DNA of 64,000 nt from Cryptomeria japonica (Eukaryota; Streptophyta; Pinopsida; Cupressales; Cupressaceae): the NCBI RefSeq assembly GCF_030272615.1, contig NC_081411.1, positions 837,116,136 to 837,180,135 of the forward strand, given 5' to 3'. The position numbers and the translations under genes are program-made. Position 1 is the first letter of the stretch; the number at the start of each line of letters is the position of its first letter. Positions 57,501 through 64,000 of the stretch are shown one piece after another. Under the pieces are notes generated by a model that searched no databases, was not told where the DNA came from, and saw nothing but the letters and a program-made list of their open reading frames with translations.

Positions 57501-58665
57501 AACCATTCCATAGCTTGATCACCTAAGCTTTGTGGAAATAATCTCATCAAATATGTCTCTTCTGCTACTACCTCAATGCAAGCTGTGAAAAACTGTCTTA
57601 TGTGCACCTTAGGATCCCCTTTTCCTCTATACTTATCAAATTTAGGCGTCACAAAGTGTGTAGGAAAAGGAGGCATTGGAATGCTCTTGTCAAATGGATA
57701 AGGACATATATCTCTCATTATGTATGTTGGCTTCAGTGTATTTATGTCCTCCATTTTCTTTTGTAAGTCCCTAATTTGTTGCTCCAAATTGCTCTTAGGT
57801 GGAGATCGACTTCTTGGCCCATACCCCATGCTTGAGGCACCAATTGGAGGAGGAGCATGTTGCATATATGGATGATATTGATCATACACATGTTCATATG
57901 GAGGAGGTCTATAGTGATGCTGCATATGTGGACCACTTGGTATAGATTCATGTTGAGGAACACCATATCTATTTTGTGCATGTATACCATATTCTACAGG
58001 CATGTCATGTTCTATTGTATTGCCCCCAAATTTGACGCGGGGTTTCCTTGTGTCCAAATTTTGAGCATGCCTTTGCATATCCCATTGCTTTGGTGGTTGA
58101 TCCTTAGCATTGATATGTGATTGAGCATATTTTTCTCCATAAGACTTCCATAATGGTTTGTGAAGGTTGGTATCATATGTTTGACCATGTGTATGTGGAA
58201 TCTCTGGTTTTTGAAGCAAAGCTGATGGTGATTTAGGTACCATATGTGGTCCTCTATTTCCTCCACTATTAGGTCTCCTTTGATCCATGTTGGAGTGAGG
58301 TTGTTGCAAAGGTCAAAATCATGAGGTATCTTGGCTCCACTTTGTGCCATCATTTATAAGAAGTATTGTCTATCCCTCCTCATTATTTCCTCAACCAATC
58401 GATTGAAATGGGGATTCATAATGGATTCTTCCACATCTGCTGAATGTACAAAAAAGTTGTCCACATTGTCATTGTGTGTAGCATTGTTGTTTATAGTGTC
58501 CATGTTCTCAACATTTGGAATGTTTCTATAGGAATCCATGTCAGGTAATGTAGCATGATCAGAATTGAAAAAGATCTCATTGTCATACTCATAAGAACTC
58601 ATGTTTGCGGACTCTTGAGCCTCTTTAGTTTCTCTCCTAGATTTTTGAAGATGGGTTTCAACCAT
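54572..58665 (-). pseudogene. Element E gag-protease fused to integrase tail
   Basis: Start ATG 58665 (MVETHLQKSRRETKEAQE). A stop at 58354-58356 and a frame change near 58310 come before the long open stretch 58309-54977 (1110 codons). Capsid: HIRQFFTACIEVVAEETYLM, MEWFSQLPPGIKSWGDLVEA, SFASFLQRWRNLASRCSCEI. Knuckle-like YCEFHKSKGHKIGNCHRL. Protease: KRVLIDGGAGLNICTLSTIK (active-site DGG), LLGHPWIHEMSAVPSTYHQC. An unrecognised acidic/Ser-rich tail follows. After one stop (54977-54979, TGA) the same frame continues as the integrase C-terminal tail: FEVGDLVLRENPKNQQ, KGKFEPNWLGPYVITVAYGS, PINSMHLCRFYT. RT, RNase H and the integrase core are missing in between without loss of frame. Likely non-autonomous. 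Confidence 0.88.
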
Positions 58666-61009
58666 GAACTAGGTATTGACCAAGATGTGTGAGACTAGAT
58701 GAAAAATGGATAGAGTATGGAAGACCAAGAGTTGGATGGAATGTAAATGAATCTGAAGTGTACTTGCAATGTCCAAAGTGTAAGACCAAGTATGTGTGTA
58801 GTAGAGTAGGTGTGACTCCCAAAGAGAGGATAGTTTCTCTTGATGAGGTAAGTTGACCTTGACTCTAAGTAAGATCAAATGAGACCCAAAGGTAATAAAT
58901 CTTGATGAAGGACCACTTAGCAAAGTGTTGTTGTATGTAGTGTGTTGACAAAGTATAGTGAGGACAAGCAAGTGACTTTTTGACTCAAGTTTAGACAAGT
59001 GTGAATGTAAAGTGAGATGTGAAGCAATGATGGACTATGTGAGAACCAAGGACAGGTTGAATGCTAAATGAAACCCTGGAGAAATGACCTAGGAAGCTCA
59101 AGAATTCTGAAACTGACTGTGTTTGTTTGCTAGACTGTAACAGTTTTTCAATTCTGGACACAGACGCACCTGTATACTTCACAGACGTGGTTTCCTGACA
59201 TAGACGCTTCTCTGTTTAACATAGACGCGCTTCTGAGAATTTTTTTGCAAAATGTAATGTTTTCTATTGTGGACACAGACGTGCCTGCATACTTCACAGA
59301 AGCGGTTTTCCGACACAGACGCTACTCTGTTTAACACAGACGCGCTTCGGCAAATTTTTTTTGCAAAATGTAATGTTTTCTATTGGAGCACAGACGTGAT
59401 TCTGCCCTTCACAGATGTGGCTAAACAACACAGATGCTATTATGCCCAACACAGACACGTTTCTGCAAATTTTTGTGCAATTTTTTTCCAATTTGTGAAG
59501 TCATTTTATTGTGACCAAATCTAACTATTTGACTATTTTTCATGACAAGAGGACACAATGTTGATGAAGACCCAATGTTTGCAAGTGTCTAGACTCAAAA
59601 TGACTCCAAGAAAAGTGTGTTGTTTGATGTAAAAATGTTTTGCATACACTTGAAGACACAAAAGACACAATGTTTTGTTGTTTGGTCTTGAATGTTTTGA
59701 ATGTTTAACATAAGTCAAGCACAATTCTTATGGCTGGCCAAGACAATAGTTGTTGATCCCACATGGGGTTTTACCCTCGAGGCTACGCTATTCAGAGCAG
59801 ATACTTAGATGCTTGACCTCACTGGCTCCACCCTTGGCACTCACTTCTCGGGTCAGCCAAGCATCAGCCCCCACAAAAACTCCCTGTGGCAAACTTTGTA
59901 TCTCTACTAAGAACCGTATGTGTGTGGGCCGCTACCAGAGGTCCAACCTCTTGCCCCAACAACTAGAAGGATTTGGGCTTCTAAAACAAGATGGTGCTAG
60001 TAAGGGCATCCGCTCATGTGGCCATACATGCGGCACTTTCAGCTCTGTAAATACAGAAGGCTCCTAGCCGGTAGGGGTTACGCCCTACAACTGATCAAAT
60101 AAATTTGATCAAACGGGTTTATGGGGAGACATAGTGTCGGTATGAACTAATCAGCACACGTTATTCATAGTTTTCACCATGGATACATTTGTTTATAGTA
60201 GTTCGGATGAGGTGGGTTTTCCTTGCTACCACTTGGGTCATTCTCTTCTCACTAGTAGTCCTAATGACCACACGGGAAGATAGGCCCTCTAAAGATTAAA
60301 CAAAAAGAGCCTATTGCTCAAGACACAAAAGACAATGATTCTATTTTAGTGCACCAATTGAAGTGTTTGCTAGTCTATGAAAACAAGGCACACAATAAAA
60401 ATCCAAAAACCCTTGCCAAGGACCTGCAACAAAGAGTTGTTAGTAGTTTGGATTGTTTCAAATAATCACCCCTTCCTGCAAGCACACAAGTTAGGTAAAT
60501 TTTAAACCAAAAAGACTTTGTGAAAATAGGGGCCTTCAACCAAATGATTTAGTTTTCAAGACAAGCTGCACCAATTTTGTTAGCTAGATCTGAAAATGTT
60601 AGCTCAAAATAAACCAGATCTGAAACATTAAATGCAAAAAAATGAGAATTGAATCAATAAAAATCCAAAATTTTGAAACTGGTAAACACAGATGCGCTTG
60701 TGTGACACAGACGTGGTTTTGTGATGCATAGACGCGACCACAGAACATAGACGCACTTTCTGAACACAGACGCGGTTTAAAACATCACAGACGTGCCTTT
60801 ACAACACAGATGCGCTTTCCTGAAACCTACAAAATAAAATATTGCCAATATAGCAGATGCAATCCCAGGTGTTGCAGACATGCCAGAAAATCAAAAATGC
60901 GATCCAAAAGTGCGCAGACACGAAAATGCCAAAATGTTGCCGAAAATGTCAGATCTGCAACTTCAAAATACAAAATCTGCAACAAGATGTTAATGTAAAA
61001 GGGACAAGA
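58666..61009 (-). other. Leader of element E
   Basis: About 2.3 kb. Word arrays with sense core GCGCGTCTGTGT lie at 59157-59470 and 60685-60812. Blocks at 59750-59890 and 60200-60300 match B's leader. No gene is supported; short open frames here are chance. Confidence 0.65.
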
Positions 61010-61027
61010 GTCCCACTGGGCATGCCA
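61010..61027 (-). other. Putative primer binding site of element E
   Basis: The minus strand reads TGGCATGCCCAGTGGGAC three bases inside the LTR. It starts with TGG as a PBS should, but differs from B, C and G. tRNA not identified. Confidence 0.5.
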
Positions 61028-61030
61028 AAA

Positions 61031-61825
61031 TGTATATGGTGAAAATGGATAACAATAACAACGATATTGAAAGGCTAAATGAATTCAACCACAAAACCCT
61101 AGCCTAACAACAACAAAGATCCACCATAACATATGAAGATTACCTAAGACAATGCAAATCAAATGAAATAACAAAGATTATACCATCACATGTCCAATAG
61201 GGTTTGAATCTCCATTCTTCCTATCTCCATTGATCTTGCTTGATATATTTGCTCTCAGATTTTATGTGTGCACAAGAGCTCAACAAAGAACGGAATGTGG
61301 TTGCAAGTAGGATCATAGTGTAGTCAAGTGATCAAGTAATTAGGTCATTAGGATGCATCATTAGGATGATTCATTAGGGTTTGATAATGAGGGAAGCATC
61401 TCCTTATGTAGAAGACACTATAAGAAATGGAGGGATAAGATTGAGAGGTGTAAAAGGAGGTCAGCTATGATTAGAGGGTAGGTAAAAGAAATAATAAAAT
61501 AATGAAAGGGGTAGGTAGTGTATGAATTAAGAGATGAATGACATGTGTCATGGGTAGAAAAGGTTAATGAATTAATTAAATAAATAAAGATTTATTTAAT
61601 TAATAGAAGAAGTGGGATAATTAAATAAATAAAATATTCATTTAATTTAGGCAAAGGATAATTTAAATAAATAAAGTATTTATTTAAATGAGAAATAAGG
61701 CTAGAAGAGGATAAATGAATAATTAAATAAATAAAGATTTATTTAATTAATAGAAGAATTAGGCTAAAGTAATTAAATAAATAAAATATTTATTTAATTA
61801 GACATGACAATTTTAGGTGTCTATA
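61031..61825 (-). repeat. 5' LTR (in sense) of element E
   Basis: 795 bp, colinear with 48926-49710. A small duplication (ATTAGGATGCATC near 61345) and a few short indels separate the copies. The sense start reads TATAGACACC, mutated from TGTAGACACC. Confidence 0.95.
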
Positions 61826-61887
61826 TTTGGTATTCCCTAAGAAAGGGTTTTCAACTGCATCTAAGAAAATCTTGATTGAAAGTCATC

Positions 61888-64000
61888 ATGGTAGTGCAGT
61901 TATTGACTCTTGTGTTGGGTGAAGCTATCAAGGAAGCCCAACCCGAGTTTAAGCTGCACCAGATGAAAGCCAGTGAAATGGACAAAATAGGTGCTTTATC
62001 ATCTGTGCCCTCCGATGTATTTTTGGTAGAAGATATTCACTCCTACATTCATTGCAAGCTTGAAGAACTTGGAGATAAGTTCATTCGAAATGAGTTTAAT
62101 GGGTTCTGTGACAATGATCAGTTGAAGCCAGAATTTCTATCTCTGAAGACAAAGGGTCTAGCAAATGTGATTGATTTTCCTATTCAGTTTCATGATGACT
62201 GGGTTAGATATGTACTAAGCAGGGTTCATGATCAATTTTTTTGGCTAGAGGATAATGCACCAATCAAGATTTCAAAGGAGGTGATTCAAAGAGTGACTTG
62301 GTTTAGTGCTACTAGTGAAGCATTAACCCTATGAACAATTTTATCAAATGAAGTCATTCGGTTAACCAAATCCTGGTGTGACGGTCGAGCAATGACTATC
62401 ACTCATATTGAGGATGCTAAAGTAAGGTTTACCTCTGTAGTGTTGGGTTATAGGGTATATCAATCAAGCTGGATGAATAGTGTGTTGAGTGGTGCCATCC
62501 ATACTGGATACCAGATTATCAAAGAAGCTGCAACATATGATATATGCGGGATGATTCAAAGTCATTTCATGATGAACATGGAAAGAATAAAGAAGGATAA
62601 GAAACAATCCTTCAAATATGGCTCTCTACTGGTATGTATATTCTTCTATGTGCTAAAATACTTTCTTGGTAAGGGTAATGTAGTATGGTCATAGGAGAAA
62701 CCTATCATGGTTTAGATAGGTGAAATGATTAGGGATCTGGGAGATAATTTTGGGGAAGCAATGTGGGGTTATTTCAAATAATTCCAAACTAGAATGCGCA
62801 AGAGGGAAAGAATTCCAACCAGAATAGTGCAGAAATACAAGATTAACATCTATTTTCTTATAGATATAGATTGTTGTATTATCCAAGCAGTTGAACCAAG
62901 AACTTTTTGGGTTACACCTATGGGATATGAGGTTTCAGCAGATCTAGTTAAAATTCATATCAATATGCTTTTATCTAAATTGGTAGATTTGAAGGCAAAG
63001 AGGTTTGGAACATATGAGGAGGCAAGTTCTAAAATAAAACAAGAACTTTAGGTGCCTATCATTAAAAGAAAAGTAAAGAAAATGATAGATACCCTTGACA
63101 AGAAATATGGAGGTGAAGCATCTGGTGCCACTACCTCCACTGGTGTGAGTGAGCAAGCAGGGGTCACACTTGCCAAACATGAATAACTGGCTGATGAAAA
63201 GAAGAAAGTGACAAAAACAAAACCAAAGGGCACTACAACAACTAAACTAGCAACATATACAAAGGAAAAGAATCTAGGTACTCTGGTATCTTCACCAAGC
63301 AAAGATAGACCTGTAGGAGTAACTTACACCAAAAAGAGGAAGACTGTTCCAAAACTTAAAGAGGATAAGAAATAAGGTGACATTGGGTCAAATGTAGAAG
63401 TAATAGAGGTTAGAAGAAGTTAAAGGAATAAAGCTCCAACAATTGATGAGATGGTGCATGGCATCAAAGAATTTGGAGGTTTGTCTAGTGTTGGAAGGAG
63501 ATATTCTCTTAGTAATGATGAAGACAAGAGGAAACTTGAGGAAGCTTTGATCTAGAACTTGCACACCTTTTGTAGAACTCCCAGTGAATTGTATGGCATT
63601 ATTTAATCAGATTTGCTAGATAAAATTGAAGGAAGATGGAAGTCTTCTCTAGCTATTGAAAAAGAGCTTAGAATAAAATCTCTCATGGAAGTGCAACATG
63701 AATTAGATATTTATCAATCTTCACTAGTGGCTGAAGCATGCATTCAACATTTCAAGGTATGGAACAAAACTAGAAGAGTGGTAGTAGGTGAAATTAGAAA
63801 AGTGCACACTGAAGGTGTTGCCCTGTGGAAGGAAATTATGGACGAGAAAAAGAAGATTGAACAAGAAATTGAACAAGAAACTAAACAGGACAAAGGGGAA
63901 GTTGTCCTTGATAAAGGGAAAGCTAAAGACTCCAGTGAAGGATTTGATACATTCTTTGTTGAGGACATCATAGGAGATGTTGTGTTAGACATTCCCAATC
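61888..64000 (+). pseudogene. Element D ORF2, homolog of A's ORF2, truncated by window
   Basis: ATG 61888 (MVVQLLTLVLGEAIKEAQPE), the first in-frame ATG after E. One frame runs to the window end with ten in-frame stops (62332, 62692, 62713, 62779, 63049, 63184, 63373, 63421, 63553, 63604) and no frameshift. It matches A's ORF2 in order: VFLVEDIHSYIHCKLEELGD; WVRYVLSRVHDQFFWLEDNA; ISKEVIQRVTWFS; KVRFTSVVLGYRVYQSSWMN; YGSLLVCIFFYVLKYFLGKG; VEPRTFWVTPMGYEVSADLV; a Lys/Thr-rich basic linker; KIEGRWKSSLAIEKELRIKS; then Glu/Lys-rich coil (KKKIEQEIEQETKQ). The similarity is at protein level and extends over the whole visible length, which argues for past selection. Function unknown. Confidence 0.72.

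Larger units (their letters stand above)
48926..61825 (-). mobile_element. Gypsy-type element E, minus strand, pol core deleted, carrying an opposite-strand PMD gene
   Basis: LTRs 61031-61825 (5' in sense) and 48926-49710 (3' in sense), TSD tttgg at 48921-48925 and 61826-61830. In sense: PBS, a 2.3-kb leader, gag-PR joined to an integrase tail (58665 to 54572), a 3' region, an antisense plant mobile domain gene (plus strand 50051-52855) and a polypurine tract. RT, RNase H and the integrase core are absent. LTR copies differ by about 10 substitutions and a few indels. Confidence 0.95.
20397..64000 (+). mobile_element. Copia-type non-autonomous LTR element D, split by nested insertions, 3' end outside window
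   Basis: The 5' LTR is 20397-20427 plus 45889-47155 (split by A). The PBS is at 47158-47169, a coiled-coil/zinc-knuckle ORF at 47214-48402, then a spacer containing element E, and ORF2 from 61888 past the window end. Removing A and E leaves a contiguous element with the same plan as A. No protease, integrase, RT or RNase H is present between PBS and window end. A further 3' part with an LTR is expected beyond 64000. Confidence 0.8.

Noticed and set aside
59750-60067. Plus-strand open frame of 105 codons in E's leader
   Set aside because: Opposite to the transcript, no domain, and overlapping a block conserved with B's non-coding leader.
1-64000. Host genes, rRNA, tRNA, microRNA or satellite arrays
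   Set aside because: I looked on both strands for conserved host protein motifs, tRNA-like cloverleaf boxes, telomere-type repeats and long tandem satellites and found none I could support by eye.

Overview
The window looks like intergenic heterochromatin of a large, repeat-rich seed-plant genome. I favour a gymnosperm (conifer-like), but the sequence alone does not settle this. The grounds are: no host gene, rRNA or tRNA that I can recognise; long LTRs (about 0.8-1.5 kb); Ty1/copia and Ty3/gypsy proteins full of in-frame stops; and LTR retrotransposons inserted into one another. Almost every base can be assigned to an LTR element, and four complete LTR pairs with 5-bp target site duplications (TSDs) can be read directly.

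Layout. 1-5103: minus-strand Ty1/copia element (call it copia-1), pol truncated by the window edge, 5' LTR 3559-5103. It sits inside G (5104-7103), the 5' LTR, primer binding site (PBS) and leader of a minus-strand gypsy-like element. G in turn interrupts F (7104 onward), a plus-strand gypsy gag-pol relic (7129-13480) that carries an RNase H-like domain upstream of RT as well as the usual one. Downstream come a GC-rich array of degenerate palindromic words (about 14620-15585) and a long unrecognised ORF relic H (15652-19268). 20397 to beyond 64000 is D, a copia-type element (tRNA-iMet PBS). Its 5' LTR is split by element A (20428-45883, TSD tgacc). A contains B (22225-32040, TSD gaaag) and C (32151-39987, TSD gttac). 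D also contains E (48926-61825, minus strand, TSD tttgg).

Most notable content. (1) A and D are sister non-autonomous copia-type elements. They have no visible PR, INT, RT or RNase H. Instead they carry a coiled-coil protein with five tandem CCHC zinc knuckles, then a second conserved long ORF of unknown function. (2) B is a gypsy-type non-autonomous element with a 958-codon Pro/Ser/Gln/His-rich ORF I do not recognise. It shares LTR terminus, polypurine tract, leader blocks and 3' blocks with E, which suggests mobilisation by an E-like element. (3) C encodes only a gag-protease-like protein with a proline-rich tail. (4) E keeps gag-PR joined to an integrase tail in one frame with the pol core missing. 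It also carries an opposite-strand plant mobile domain (PMD) gene with one intron. (5) Short degenerate word arrays occur in leaders, an intron and LTRs.

LTR divergence agrees with the nesting order: B's LTRs differ at about 10 of 1335 positions by eye, E's slightly more, and C's and A's several percent. Nothing here looks like a working autonomous element; enzymes would have to come from relatives elsewhere in the genome.
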